NCBI RefSeq assembly: GCF_950295315.1 | Contig: NC_080166.1 | Coordinates: 104,005,693-104,069,692, forward strand | Reading direction: 5' to 3' | DNA: 64,000 nt | Source: Erinaceus europaeus | Lineage: Eukaryota; Chordata; Mammalia; Eulipotyphla; Erinaceidae | In this document: piece after piece, positions 1 through 12,157 of the stretch | Position numbering within the stretch: the first letter of the stretch is position 1 | How the letters are laid out: each line of letters begins with the position of its first letter | Translations under genes and position numbers: made by a program | Notes under the pieces: generated by a model | Told to the model about the DNA's origin: nothing | What the model saw: only the letters and a program-made list of their open reading frames with translations | Database searches by the model: none

Positions 1-1217
1 AACCTAGAAGCAATCCAGCTGTCCAATAACACATAACTGGCTGAGCAAGTTGTGGTATATATTTATATTGGAATACTACTAGGCTATAAAAAATGGTGAC
101 TTCACCATTTTCAGTCGATCTTGGATGGACCTTGAAAAATTCATGTTAAGTAAAATAAATCAGAAACAGAAGCCTGAATATGGGATTATATCACTTTCAG
201 GCAGAAGTTGAAAAACAAGATCAGAAAAGAAAAACAGAATAACTAAACCTGGAAGAATCTAGGTGTACATCAACAGATAAGTGGCTAAGAAATATGTGGT
301 ATTGGGGCCCTAGACAGGGAATCCTGAGATTGCCACACACATATGATGGGCCAAGACCTCTAATAGATCTCTCTCTCTCCACTGTCACTGGTCATCTCCA
401 TCAAGAACAACATAATGGACCCCTTGTGGGTCCCCATAGGACCTTGCCAGCAATATGGATCAACAATGGTAGGAACTTCCTCATTCTCTGAAGGGAGGTT
501 GGGCCAAAAAACCCTTGAAGAAGATGTATCCTGAAATTAGTGCAGCCTAGAATGTTCCTAGCTATGACCAAACAATATGAGCTCAGAACTACAGGGATTC
601 AGAGGTTACATAGGCTCCTGCAGTGAATATGGGCCCCAGATCAAATCAATGGAGTTTACAGGTGATGGTATTTATATACTTTCCCCATATTTGGAAGCTA
701 CTGTCTTCCTTGATCACCTCCTAGTCCTATTTCCAACTATGACATCATCTCCCCAGACAATACCTTTGGTCCACCTGCATGTTATCTGTCAGGCTCAGGA
801 AAAAAATTAATGAAGTCATGGACCTCTTGGCATATACAAAAATAGACCTATAAGCTTTTGTAAAATGGAGACCTCAAATCCCATCTGCTATATTCTGGCC
901 TTTAGGTCCCTGATTATTAAACAATTTGTTCTGCTTTATAATTTAATTCTTTTCATCCACCAAGTTGTAGATGCTATCATGACGCCAACCTGATGTCCCT
1001 GGGCAGATGACCTCACCAATGTACCCTGGACCCCCACTTCTCCAGCATCCCACACCAATAAGGAAGATAAAAAGGCTGGGAGTATAGATCAATCTGCCAC
1101 TGCCTATGTTCAATGGAAAAGCAATTACAGAAGCCAGACCTTCCACCATTTGTATCCCATAATGATCTTGGGTCCATGCTCCCAAAGGAATAGGAAAGCT
1201 AATAAAATAAAATAGGA
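1..1217 (+). mobile_element. Old L1 3' end (ORF2 tail plus 3'UTR), first part
   Basis: Bases 1-260 read like the end of L1 ORF2: the 'ttgtggtatat...ggaatactac' stretch just before the stop. Bases 280-1200 match, diverged, the L1 3'UTR seen at 7100-7560 and, inverted, at 32.8-33.5 kb. Shared landmarks are 'gaagccagaccttc' and 'gggtccatgctccca'. The element is interrupted at 1217 by a younger L1, continues at 7632 and again at 14649, where its A-rich tail ends. It has no intact reading frame. Confidence 0.8.
1204..1217. repeat. Target-site duplication, left side of plus-strand L1
   Basis: AAAATAAAATAGGA here matches AAAATAAAAATAGGA at 7617-7631, with one extra A. The site is AT-rich, so it is weaker proof than a mixed-sequence TSD. 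However, the old L1 3'UTR resumes directly after the second copy. Confidence 0.7.
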
Positions 1218-2432
1218 TCGGGGGAAGATGGCGGACTGAGAAGCTTCTAGCAGCGTGTGCTCTGATCACATCTGGAAACGGTAGGATTTTCTGCCTTTAG
1301 CAGGCCAGTCAATAATTATAGTCACCAGAGAGGTGACTATAATTTAATTTGGGTTAAGAATTAGAGTAAAGGTGGCACGGACTAGTGGGCGGGCTGCTCC
1401 AGACTTCCCAGGCGGCGTCGGGCAAGGCGGGTGCGCCGGGCATTGTCCTCCGCCAAGGAAGGCGGCTCCTCCGCCGGTTGCAGAGCGCTGCTGGGTAGCC
1501 GGCAGAGGACCCAGAGGGAGCACTATAGCTCGGGGCATTCTCTTGGGAGTCTCCAGGGACCACCGCTACCCTGAGGGCGGATCCAAAGACTTCTTAAGTA
1601 TAGCTCTCATTGGATCAAAGGACATGGAGCTAGTTTTCATTTTCGAGAAATCCTTTAAAAAAGTCTGGAGGGGGGGTTTCCCGGAAGATGGCGGACAGAG
1701 AAGCTGCTAGCCGCTGAGCTCCGAACACATCCCCTGGAAACAATAGGATTTTCTGCCTTTAGCAGGCCAGCAATAAGGTGTCATAGCGGTGACAAGGAGA
1801 TGACTATAACTTAATTTGGGTTAAGAATTAGAGTAGGGGAAAAAATTCTTTTTTCTTCCTTTTAATTTTCAAGCATACCTCCCCCCCCCACCATAAGCAG
1901 TCCCTAGCAGGATACCCCACCCCACCAAACAGGGTGCTTTTTTGAATTCACTGATACACATTTGGGAAGTTCCTTGCACTGCTCTTTAATTACAACTCTT
2001 TTTCTTATCTTCTGCTTTTCTCTCTCTTGTCTCTCTCTCTTTTTTATTTTATTTTTATTTATCATGTCATACACTTCTCCTTCTTCTTTGCCTTTCTGAA
2101 TTTTTGAATTACTTTGGGAAAGAAATCTGACTCAGAACAGACTCTCTATGTGTGTATCTCTGCTCTAGTGCCCTTTCCCCACTTGTTACCCCTAGAATAT
2201 ATGGTGGATAGTAGATTTGCATAACTGTCTATTCTTGCTATCTTCTCTTTCTTTTCTCTTTCTTCACTGGGATTTGGTTACTATTTTTTCACGGACTGGA
2301 GAAATTGTTTGCCTAACTGGTAATGATTAAACTACTTCAATACTTACTTCAGTTGCTACTGTAATTCCTGAGGATAGTGAGTTAAATTGTCATAAAGGTA
2401 TTTAGTACAGTGTTTTTTTTTTTTTTTGAACA
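1218..2432 (+). promoter_or_regulatory. L1 5'UTR with two consecutive heads
   Basis: A head with 'gaagatggcggactgagaagc' character (GAAGATGGCGGAC core) occurs at about 1226 and again at about 1686. Each is followed by 'ggattttctgcctttagcaggccag' type sequence and 'aatttgggttaagaatta'. After the first head a CpG-rich stretch (about 1372-1585) follows that is absent from the second. The second head continues like the 5'UTRs at 14.6 kb and 28.1 kb. The GATGGCGG core resembles the YY1 site (complement CCGCCATC) that positions the L1 start in other mammals; that function is inferred. Confidence 0.7.
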
Positions 2433-5400
2433 ATGGCACTACAATACATTAAATCCAAAATATCAATAAATGTCAATGGCTTAAACTCACCCATCGAAAG
2501 GCACAAGGTGGGGGGATGGATCAGAAAACATAACCCAACCATATGCTGCTTGCAAGAATCCCATCTGTCACAAGATAAACACAGACTTAAAGTGAAAGGA
2601 TGGAAAACTATCATACAGGCTAACGGACCACAAAAAGGGCAAAAACAGCCATTCTCATCTCAGATACGATAGATTTTAAATTAAATAAAGTAATAAAAGA
2701 TAGGCAAGGACATTACATAATGATTAGAGGATCAATAGCCAAGAAGACTTAACAATTATTAACATCTATGCACCCAACGAGGGACCATCTAAATACATTA
2801 AGCATCTACTGAAAGAATTTCAAAAATACATCAATAGTAATACAATCATAGTGGGAGACTTCAATACCCCACTCTCACACTTAGACAGATCAACAAAGCA
2901 GAGAACCAATAAAGATACAAGAGAATTGAATGAAGAGATCGACACACTAGACCTCTTGGACATTTTCAGACTCCACCCCAAAAAACTGGAGTATACCTTC
3001 ATTTCAAATCCACGTAACACATACTCGAGGATAGACCACATGTTAGGCCACAAACACAGCATCAATAAATTCAAGAGCATTGAAATAATCCCAAGTATCT
3101 TCAGAGACCACAATGGAGTAAAACTAACATTTAACAACAAACAGACAATTATTAAAAGTCACAGAATTTGGAAAATAAACAACATGCTCCTTAAGAACCA
3201 CTGGGTCAGAGACTCCCTCAAACAGGAAATTCAAATGTTCCTGGAAACTAATGAAAATGAAGACACAACCTATCAAAATATTTGAGACACAGCTAAAGCA
3301 GTACTGAGAGGGAAACTTATAGCTATACAATCACATATTAAACACCAAGAAGAAGCTCAAATGAAGGACCTTACTGCACACCTCAAGGACTTAGAGGAAG
3401 AGGAACAAAGGAACCCTAAAGCAACCAGAAGGACAGAAATCACTAAAGTTTGAGCAGAAATAAACAACATCGAAAATAAAAGAACCATACAAAAGATTAA
3501 TGAAGCCAAATGTTTGTTCTTTGAAAGATTAAACAAAATTGACAAACCCCTAGCCAGACTCACCAAACAAAAAAGAGAGAAGACTCAAATTAATAGAATT
3601 GTAAACGATGCAGGAGATATCACAACTGACACCACAGAAATCCAGAGAATCCTGTGAAGCTTCTATAAAGAACTATATGCCACCAAGCCAGAGAATCTGG
3701 AAGAAATGGAACAATTCCTAGAAACCTATGCACTTCCAAAACTGAACCAAGAAGAACTACAAAATCTAAATGCACCAATCACAGACAAAGAAATTGAAAC
3801 CGTTATTAAGAATCTCCCCAACAACAAAAGTCCTGGACGAGATGGCTTCACAAACAAATTCTACAAAACTTTCAGGAAACAGTTAATACCCATACTTCTT
3901 AAGCTATTCCATAAGATTGAAGAAACAGGAATACTCCCTTCCACCTTTTATGAAGCCAACATCACTCTGCTACCAAAAGCTGATAGGGACAGAACAAAAA
4001 AGGAAAACTGCAGACCAATATCTCTGATGAACATAGATGCCAAAATATAAAACAAGATCTTGGCCAACCGGATACAGCAACACAACAAAAAGATTGTTCA
4101 TCATGACCAAGATGGATTCATCCCAGGAATGCAAGGCTGGTTCAACATCCGTAAGTCAATCAATGTCATTCACCACATCAATAAAAGCAAAGCCAAAAAC
4201 CACATGATAATCTCAATAGATGCAGAGAAAGCCTTTGACAAAATCCAACACCCATTCATGCTCAAAACTCTAAAAAAATGGGAATAGATGAGAAATTCCT
4301 CAATAGTGGAGTCTATATATAGCAAACCTACAACCAACATCATACTCAATGGACAGAAGCTGAAAGCATTCCCCCTCAGATTGGGGACTAGACAGGGCTG
4401 TCCACTGTCACCGTTACTCTTCAACATAGTATTGGAAGTTCTTGCCATAGCAATCAGGCAAGAGAAAGAAATCAAAGGAATACAGATTGGAAGGGAAGAA
4501 GTCAAGCTCTCACTATTTGCAGATGATCCAACAGTATACATAGAAAGACCTAAGGAATCCAGTAGAAAATTACTGGAAGTTATTAGGCAATATAGCAAGG
4601 TATCAGGCTACAAAATCAATGTACAAAAGTCAGTGGCATTTCTTTATGCAAACACTAAATCTGAAGAAGAAGACATCCAGAAATCACTCCCATTTACTGT
4701 TTCAGCAAAATCAGTCAAATACCTAGGAATAAAGTTGACCAAATAAATGAAAGACTTGTATGCTGAAAACTCTGAGTCGCTACTCAAGGAAATAGAAACT
4801 GATACCAAGAAATGGAAAGATAGCCCATGCTCATGGATTGGAAGAATAAATATCATCAAAATGAACATTCTCCCCAGAGCCATATACAAATTTAATACAA
4901 TACCCATCAAAGTTCCACCAACCTTCTTTAAGAGAATAGAACAAACACTACAATCATTTATCTGGAACCTGAAAACACCTAGAATTGCCAAAACCATCAT
5001 AAGGAAAAGAAACAGAAATGGAGGCATCACACTCCCAGACCTTAAACAGTATTATAAAGCCATCATCATCAAAACAGCATGGTACTGGAACAAAAATAGG
5101 CACACAGACCAGTGGAACAGAATTGAAAGCCCAGAAGTAAATACCCACACCTATGGGCATCTAATCTTTGATAAGGGGGCCCAAAGGATTAAATGGAAAA
5201 AGGAGGCTCTCTTCAATAAATGGTGCTGGTAAAACTGGGTTGTAACATGCAGAAGAATGAAATTGAACCACTTTATCTCACCAGAAACAAAAATCAACTC
5301 CAAATGGATCAAAGACCTAGATGTCAGACCAGAAACAATCAAATACTTAGAGGAAAACATTGGTAAAACACTATCCCACCTACACCTCAAGGACATCTTT

Positions 5401-6222
5401 GATGAATCAAACCCAATTGCAAGGAAGACTAAAGCAGAAACAAACCAATGGGACTACATCAAATTGAAAAGTTTCTGCACATCCAAAGAAACTATTAAAC
5501 AAACAGAGAGACCCCTCACAGAATGGGAGAAGATCTTCACATGCCAGATATCAGACAAGAAACTAATCACCAAAATATATAAAGAGCTCAGCAGACTTAG
5601 CACCAAAAAAGCAAATGACCCCATCCAAAAATGGGCAGAGGATATGAACAAAACATTCACCACAGAGGAGATCCAAAATGCTAACAAACATATAAAAAAC
5701 TGCGCTAGGTCACTGATTGTCAGAGAAATGCAAATTAAGACAACACTAAGATACCACCTCACTCCTGTAAGAATGGCATACATCAAAATGGACAGCAGCA
5801 ACAAATGCTGGAGAGGATGTGGGGAGAGAGGAACCCTTTTACATTGCTGGTGGGAATGTAAATTGGTACAGCCTCTGTGGAGAGCAGTCTGGAAAACTCT
5901 CAGAAGGCTAGACATGGACCTTCCATATGATCCAGTAATTCCTCTCCGGGGGTTATACCCTAAGGACTCCATAACACCCAACCAAAAAAAGGTGTGTACT
6001 CCTATGTTCATAGCAGCACAATTCATAATAGCTAAAACCTGGAAGCAACACAGGTGCCCAACAACAGATGAGTGGCAGAGAAAGCTGTGGTATATATACA
6101 CAATGGAATACTATGCAGCTATCAAAAACAATGAACCCCCCTTCTCTGACCCATCTTGGACTGAGCTAGAAGGAATTATGTTAACTGAACTAGTCGTAAA
6201 GATAAAGATGTCTATGGGATGA
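2433..6222 (+). pseudogene. L1 ORF2 (endonuclease / reverse transcriptase), broken
   Basis: ORF2p makes the nick and the cDNA of L1. From ATG 2433 the N-terminal endonuclease part is readable (QESHLSQDKH), then a frameshift before about 2850 moves it to the frame of 2851. That frame runs to 6222 with in-frame stops at about 3283, 3451, 3655, 4048, 4285, 4744 and 5230. The endonuclease motif MGDFNTPLS starts at 2851. The reverse transcriptase shows [14 protein letters not shown] and the FADD active site at 4516-4527, followed by PTVY. The C-terminal cysteine motif [18 protein letters not shown] is at about 5807-5860. The last codons before the stop are frameshifted relative to the minus copy. 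Total length of about 3.8 kb is normal for ORF2, so only point lesions disable it. Confidence 0.92.
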
Positions 6223-7616
6223 TCCCACTCATCAACAGAATTTGATTAAGAAGATCTGAAAGGGAAACTAAAAGCAGGACCTGATCAAATTGTAAGTAGG
6301 GCACCAAAGTAAAAACCCAGTGGTGAGGGGTAGACATGTAGCTTCCTGGGCCAGTGGGGGGTGGGAGTGGGCAGGACGGATAGGTCACAGTCCTTTGGTG
6401 GTGAGAATGGTGTTTATGTACTCTCCTAGCAAAATGTAGACATATAAATCTGTAGTTAGTTAATATGAGAGAGGGAAAATCAATTGTATGTCTCAAAGTT
6501 TCTCAAAACACAAACTGAATCCTTTTAATATATAGGCTGTGTATTGATATGCGGACTCTCTCAAAAGCCTAGACCAAGTAGATTAGAAGCATCCAATAGC
6601 ACAGCTATATACAAGATACTGAATACTGAACAGCAAACCATAACAAAAGGACTTTTCAAAGTTAACCCAATTAACAAATAATGTGATGATAACATTAACT
6701 ATCAATTGTCTTTTTGAACCCTAAGACAGCAGGAACCTCACATCTCCACTATAGAGCCTCTACTTCCCCCAGTCCTGGAACCCTTGGATAGGGCCCACTT
6801 TCCGTATGCATCTCCCAATCCAAACCAAATAATATTGCATCCGCCGATCACAACCTAACCAACGCATCGATTGCCACCTCAACATGCTTCACCTCAGACT
6901 GTGTCCAGAGACTTCACGTGTGGAATGACAACCCTTCAGCTTCATTACTCGGGTGAGACCTTTCCTTTTATAGTACACTCTAATTTCATCTCAGGTAGTT
7001 CACTTTCTAGCAAAGTCCCATAAACTACATATACACCAGTTTCTGTGAGAGAGAGCTTATGTGCACACGTATCCATAAACTACTGCAAAATATATACCTG
7101 AAAGCAGTAATACACTAGAGTTTGCAGTGAGTACCTCCCTAACACTTCCTCTCCACTATTCCAAGCTTGGGATCCATGATTGCTCAACAAATTATTTGGC
7201 TTCGTATGTTAACTCTCTTTTCAATCACCAGGTTCCAGATGCCACCAGGATGCTGGCCAGGCTTCCCTGGATTGAAGACCCCACAAATATGTCCTGGAGC
7301 TCAGCTTCCCCAGAGACACACCTTACTAGGGAAAGAGGCAGACTGGGAGTATGGACTGACCAGTCAACACCCATGTTCAGCGGGGAAGCAATTACAGAAG
7401 CCAGACCTTCTACCTTCTGCGACCCTCAATGACCCTGGGTCCATGCTCCCAGAGGGCTGGAGAATGGGCAAGCTATCATGGGAGGGGGTGGGTTATGGAG
7501 ATTGGGTGGTGGGTATTGTGTGGAGTTATACCCTTCCTACCTTATGTTTTTGTTCATTAATCATTTCTTAAATAAAAAATTTAAAAAAAAATTAAAAAAT
7601 AATAATAAAATAAAAT
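6223..7616 (+). other. L1 3'UTR and A-rich tail
   Basis: This non-coding tail of the plus-strand L1 is about 1.4 kb long. The same sequence recurs inverted at 7790-9530 and 60.56-61.87 kb, and as older versions at 1-1217, 32.8-33.5 kb and 40.6-41.0 kb. Short reading frames at 7127-7571 are chance frames repeated in every copy. The tail ends with 'ttcttaaataaaaaattt' and A/T-rich sequence. Confidence 0.85.
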
Positions 7617-7728
7617 AAAATAAAAATAGGACAGCTTCCAATTGAGGAGATGAGATATGAAACATGAAACTGATGGTGAGAATTGTCCTCCCTCTTATCC
7701 TATGCTCTTGTTGATATTTTTGTTTTAT
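7617..7728 (+). mobile_element. Old L1 3'UTR, middle part, between two younger L1s
   Basis: 7617-7631 is the right TSD of the plus-strand L1. The following 'cttatcctatgctcttgttgata' type sequence is the usual end of the L1 3'UTR (compare 'cttatcctatggtcttgtcaat' read inverted at about 32.8 kb). It continues the element left at 1217. 7714-7728 (ATATTTTTGTTTTAT) is the left TSD of the next L1. Confidence 0.75.
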
Positions 7729-9531
7729 TTATTTTTATTTAGTATTATTTTTTTATTTAAGAAAGGATTAATTAACAAAACCATAGGCTAGGAGGGGTAC
7801 AACTCCAAACAATTCCCACCACCCAGTCTCCATATCCCACCCCCTCACCTGATAGCTTTCCCATTCTCCATCCCTCTGGGAGCATGGACTCAGGGTCATT
7901 GTGGGTTACAGAAGGTAGAAGGTCTAGCTTCTGTAATTGCTTCCCCGCTGAACATGGGTGTTGACTGGTCGGTCCATACTCCCAGTCTGCCTCTCCCTAT
8001 CCCTAGTAGGGTGGGTCTCTGGGGGAAGCTGAGCTCCAGGACACATAGATGGGGTCTTCAGCAAGGGAATCCTGGCCAGCATCCTGATGGCATCTGGATA
8101 CTGGTGACTGAAAAGAGAGTTAACATACGAATTCAAACAAATTGTTGAGCAATCATGGAACCAAAGCTTGGAATAGTGGAGAGGAAGTGTTAGGGGGGGT
8201 ACTCACTAAAAACTCCAGTGTACTTATGTTTTCAGGTATACATTTTGCAGTAGTTTATAGATACGTGTGAAGATATGCTCTCTCTCACAGAAACTTGTGT
8301 ATATCTAGGTTTTGGGGCTTTGTTAGAAAGTGAACCACCTGAGATGAAATTAGAGTATACTATTAAGCGAAAGGTCTACCCCGAGTAATGAAGCTGAAGG
8401 GTTGTCATTCCACATTTGAAGTCTCTGGACACAGTCTGAAGTGAAGCATGTTGAGGTGGCAATCATTGCGTTGGTTAGGTTGTGATCGGTGGATGTAATA
8501 TTATTTGATACGTATTGGGAGAGGCATACGAGAAAGTGGGCCCTATCCAAGGGTTCCAGGACTGGGGGATGTAGGGGCTCTATAGTGGAGATGTGAGGTT
8601 CCTGCTGTCTTAGGGTTCAAAAAGACAATCGATAGTAATTGTTATCATCACATTATTTGGTAATTGGGTTAACTTTGAAAAGTCCTTTTGTTATGGTTTG
8701 CTGTACAGTATCCAATATCTTCTATATAGTTGTGCTATTGGATGCTACTGATCTACTTGGTCTAGGCTTTTGAGAGAGTCCGCATATCAGATACACAGCC
8801 TATATATTAAAAAGATTCAGTTTGCGTTATGAAAAACTTTGAGACATACAATTGATTTTCCCCCTCTAATATTACTTAAAAAGTGATTTATATTTACATT
8901 TTGCTAGGAGTGTACATAAACACCATTCCCACCACCAAGAGACTGTGACCCATCCCTCCCAAATACTCCCACTCCCCACTGGCCCAGGAAGCTGCATGTC
9001 TATCCCTCTTGGTATGCATGAGACCCCTTCTGTTTCATTTGGTTTAAATCCCCCCTGCTTAACACTATTCTACTTACATAACCACCGCATTCTATTTACA
9101 TAACCACTGTTAACAAGCACCACCCTCCCTCCAGGGCATTGGTGGTTCAGTTATAAGATTCTCACCTGCTCTGCCCCCTCCTTGTCACACTCTGATTTTC
9201 ACCAGTCACATTTCTCTCCACCCTCTCTATGTCACATCCTGTTTCCACCCTACTTGGCAAGTATATATAAAGACAGCATTGTGAGTTTTAGGGTACTTGA
9301 GTTTAGCTTAGCTCGTCTTAGATTGTGCTGCGTCCTGCATGAATAAAGAGATACTGCCTACAGCTCAACCATGAGTCCCTGGTCATCTGTTGCCCACCCG
9401 TGAAGTCAGCCCGGTGAAAACAACATAGCCCGGCGAAAACAACATATCCCTCACCACAGGGTTTTTACTTTGGTGCCCTACTTACAATTCAGTCAGGTCC
9501 TGCTTTTAGTTTCCCTTTCAGATCTTCTTAG
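7729..9531 (-). other. L1 3'UTR, interrupted by a solo LTR
   Basis: Inverted copy of the L1 3'UTR with its T-rich (minus-strand A-rich) end at 7729-7770. Colinear with 6223-7616 except for the LTR at 9007-9444. Without the LTR and one TSD copy the sequence reads on as in the L1 copy at 61.8 kb. Confidence 0.85.
9007..9444 (+). mobile_element. Solo LTR of a class II endogenous retrovirus, copy 1
   Basis: This 438-bp LTR starts TCTTGGTATGC (TG mutated to TC) and ends AACAACA. It is flanked by a perfect 6-bp TSD, TATCCC (9001-9006 and 9445-9450). The uninterrupted L1 3'UTR at 61.8 kb serves as the empty site. It has a TATA box (tatataaa, about 9264) and a polyadenylation signal (aataaa, about 9341), both on the plus strand. 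The 6-bp TSD is typical of betaretrovirus-like (class II) integrases. The same LTR recurs at 49130-49568. No internal retroviral sequence is left, so it arose by LTR-LTR recombination. Confidence 0.9.
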
Positions 9532-12018
9532 TCAACTTCTGTTGATGAGTGGGATCATCCCATACTCAGCTTTATCTTTCTGACTTAGCTCACTTAACAT
9601 AATTCCTTCTAACTCTGTCCAAGATGGGTCAGAGAAGGTGGGTTCATTGTTCTTGATAGCTGCATAGTATTCCATTGTGTATATATACCACAGCTTTCTC
9701 TGCCACTCATTTGTTGGGCACCTGGGTTGCTTCCAGGTTTTAGCTATTATGAATTGTGCTGCTATGAACATAGGAATACACACCTCTTTTTGGTTGGGTG
9801 TTATGGAGTCCTTAGGGTATAACCCCAGGAGAGGAATTACTGGATCATATGGAAGGTCCATGTCTAGCCTTCTGAGAGTTTTCCAGACTGCTCTCCACAG
9901 AGGCTGTACCAATTTACATTCCCACCAGCAATGTAAAAGGGTTCCTCTCTCCCCACATCCTCTCCAGCATTTGTTGCTGCTGTCCTTTTTGATGTACGCC
10001 ATTCTTACAGGAGTGAGGTGATATCTTAGTGTTGTCTTAATTTGCATTTCTCTGACAATAAGTGACCTAGAGCAGTTTTTTATGTTTGTTAGCATTTTGG
10101 ATCTCCTCTGTAGTGAATGTTTTGTTCATATCCTCTGCCCATTATTGAATGGGGTCATTTGCTTTTTTGGTGCTAAGACTGCTGAGCTCTTTATATATTT
10201 TGGTGATTAGTTTCTTGTCTGATGTCTGGCATGTGAAGATCTTCTCCCATTCTGTGAGGGGTCTCTCTGTTTGTTTAATAGTTTCTTTGGATGTGCAGAA
10301 GCTTTTCAATTTGATGTAGTCCCATTGGTTTGTTTCTGCTTTAGTCTTCCTTGCAATTGGGTTTGATTCATCAAAGATGTCCTTGAGGCGTAGGTGGGAT
10401 ACTGTTTTACCAATGTTTTCCTCTAAGTATTTGATTGTTTCTGGTCTGACATCTAGGTCTTTGATCCATTTGGAGTTGATTTTTGTTTCTGGTGAGATAA
10501 AGTGGTTCAATTTCATTCTTTTGCATGTTACAACCCAGTTTTCCCAACACCATTTATTGAACAGAGCCTCCTTTTTCCATTTAATCCTTTGGGCCCCCTT
10601 ATCAAGAATTAGATGTCCATAGGTGTGGGGATTTACTTCTGGGCTTTCAATTCTATTCCACTGGTCTGTGTGCCTATTTTTGTTTCAGTACCATGCTGTT
10701 TTGATGATGATGGCTTTATAATACTGTTTAAGGTCTGGGAGTGTGATGCCTCCATTTCTGTTTCTTTTCCTTATGATGGTTTTGGCAATTCTAGGTGTTT
10801 TCAGGTTCCAGATAAATGATTGTAGTGTTTGTTCTATTCTCTTAAAGAAGGTTGGTGGAACTTTGATGGGTATTGCATTAAATTTGTATATGGCTCTGGG
10901 GAGAATGTTCATTTTGATGATATTTATTCTTCCAATCCATGAGCATGGGCTATCTTTCCATTTCTTGGTATCAGTTTCTATTTCCTTGAGTAGCGACTCA
11001 GAGTTTTCAGCATACAAGTCTTTCACTTCTTTGGTCAACTTTATTCCTAGGTATTTGACTGATTTTGCTGAAACAGTAATAGGGAGTGATTTCTGGATGT
11101 CTTCTTCTTCAGATTTAGTGTTTGCATAAAGAAATGCCACTGATTTTTGTATATTGATTTTGTAGCTTGGCATCTAGCTCTATTGACTAATAATTTCCAG
11201 TAGTTTGCTGCTGGATTATTTAGGTTTTTCTATGTATACTATCATATCATCTGCAAGTAGTTAGAGCATGACTTCTTCCCTTCCAATCTGTATTCCTTTG
11301 ATCTCTTTCTCTTGCCTGATTGCTATGGCAAGAACTTCCAATTCTATGTTGAAGAGTAACGGTGACAGTGGACAGCCCTGTCTAGTCCCCGATCTGAGGG
11401 GGAATGCTTTCAGCTTCTGTCCATTGAGTATGATGTTGGCGGTTCGTTTGCTATATATATACTCCACTATCTTGAGGAATTTCCTATCTATTCCCATTTT
11501 TTGTAGAGTTTAGAGCATGAACGGGTGTTACCTGGCTATGGAAGAAGGGCAAACGCTAGAAGAAGAAGTGTGAGAGTGGGGTATTGAAGTCTCCCACTAT
11601 TATTGTATTACTATTGATGTATTTTAAAATTCTTTCAGTAGGTGCTTCATATATTTAGATGGTCCCTCATTGGGTGCATAGATGATAATAATTGTTAACT
11701 TTTCTTGGCTGATTGATCCTCTAATCATTATGTAATGTCCTTGCCTATCTTTTATTACTTTATTGAATTTAAAATCTATCGTGTCTGAGATGAGAATGGC
11801 TGTTCCTGCCCTTTTTTGTGGTCCGTTAGCCTGTATGATAGTTTTCCATCCTTTCACTTTAGGTCTGTGTTTATCTTGTTGTGACAGATGGGATTCCTGC
11901 AAGCAGCATATGGTTGGGTTATGTTTTCTGATCCATCCTCCACCCTGTGCCTTTTGATGGGTGAGTTTAAGCCATTGAAGTTTAATGATATTATGGATTT
12001 AATGTATTGTAGTGTCAT
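9532..12018 (-). pseudogene. L1 ORF2, frameshifted and internally deleted
   Basis: The start ATG is at 12018-12016, after a run of A on the minus strand. A frameshift follows before 11902. The frame then holds endonuclease sequence ([12 protein letters not shown] at about 11670) and stops being L1-like at about 11566. 38 bp of foreign filler (11529-11566) replace what is 2884-4248 in the plus copy, that is the rest of the endonuclease and the start of the reverse transcriptase. Reverse transcriptase resumes at 11528 ([14 protein letters not shown]). The active-site region at about 11250 has a stop just before LLADDMIVY, with leucine in place of phenylalanine. The C-terminal cysteine motif and the natural end PLINRS are present after another frameshift near 10100. 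Confidence 0.9.
11529..11566. other. 38-bp filler at an L1 deletion junction
   Basis: Sequence between the two L1 breakpoints (ttacctggctatgg... to ...cgctagaagaag) matches no other part of this window that I can see. It replaces about 1365 bp of ORF2. Confidence 0.75.
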
Positions 12019-12157
12019 TGTTCAAAAAAAAAATTGTTTGCTCTGATATATTGCAAGTATTATAGTGATGTTCTTATTTATAAGAGGTCTTTTAGAACCT
12101 CTTTCAGGGCCGGCTTGGTGATGGTTGCTTCCTTTAACTGTTGTTTGTCTAAGAAGG

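Larger units (their letters stand above)
1218..7616 (+). mobile_element. Plus-strand L1, long but ORF1-less
   Basis: This is a LINE-1 retrotransposon with 5'UTR, ORF2 remnant, 3'UTR and A-rich tail, inserted in an older L1 3'UTR. The order is: two 5'UTR heads (1218 and about 1668), CT-rich 5'UTR to about 2410, a T-tract, ORF2 from 2433 to about 6222, 3'UTR, and an A-rich end at 7570-7616. Compared with the minus-strand copy at 7729-14633, the whole ORF1 and the inter-ORF spacer are missing. It could be a deletion during reverse transcription or a later loss across T-tracts. It is not retrotransposition-competent by itself. Confidence 0.88.

Noticed and set aside
1372..1710. 112-codon plus-strand frame over the CpG-rich block
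   Set aside because: It lies in L1 5'UTR sequence, reads across the second UTR head, has proline/glycine/arginine-rich content expected from GC-rich DNA, and matches no known protein type.
5454..6101. 215-codon minus-strand frame with hydrophobic segments
   Set aside because: Antisense shadow of L1 ORF2. The same antisense frame appears at 9677-10021 in the inverted copy.
7127..7571. Frames of 101 and 134 codons
   Set aside because: They recur, broken differently, in every L1 3'UTR copy of the window (for example minus 60552-60962), so they are chance frames of a repeated non-coding tail.
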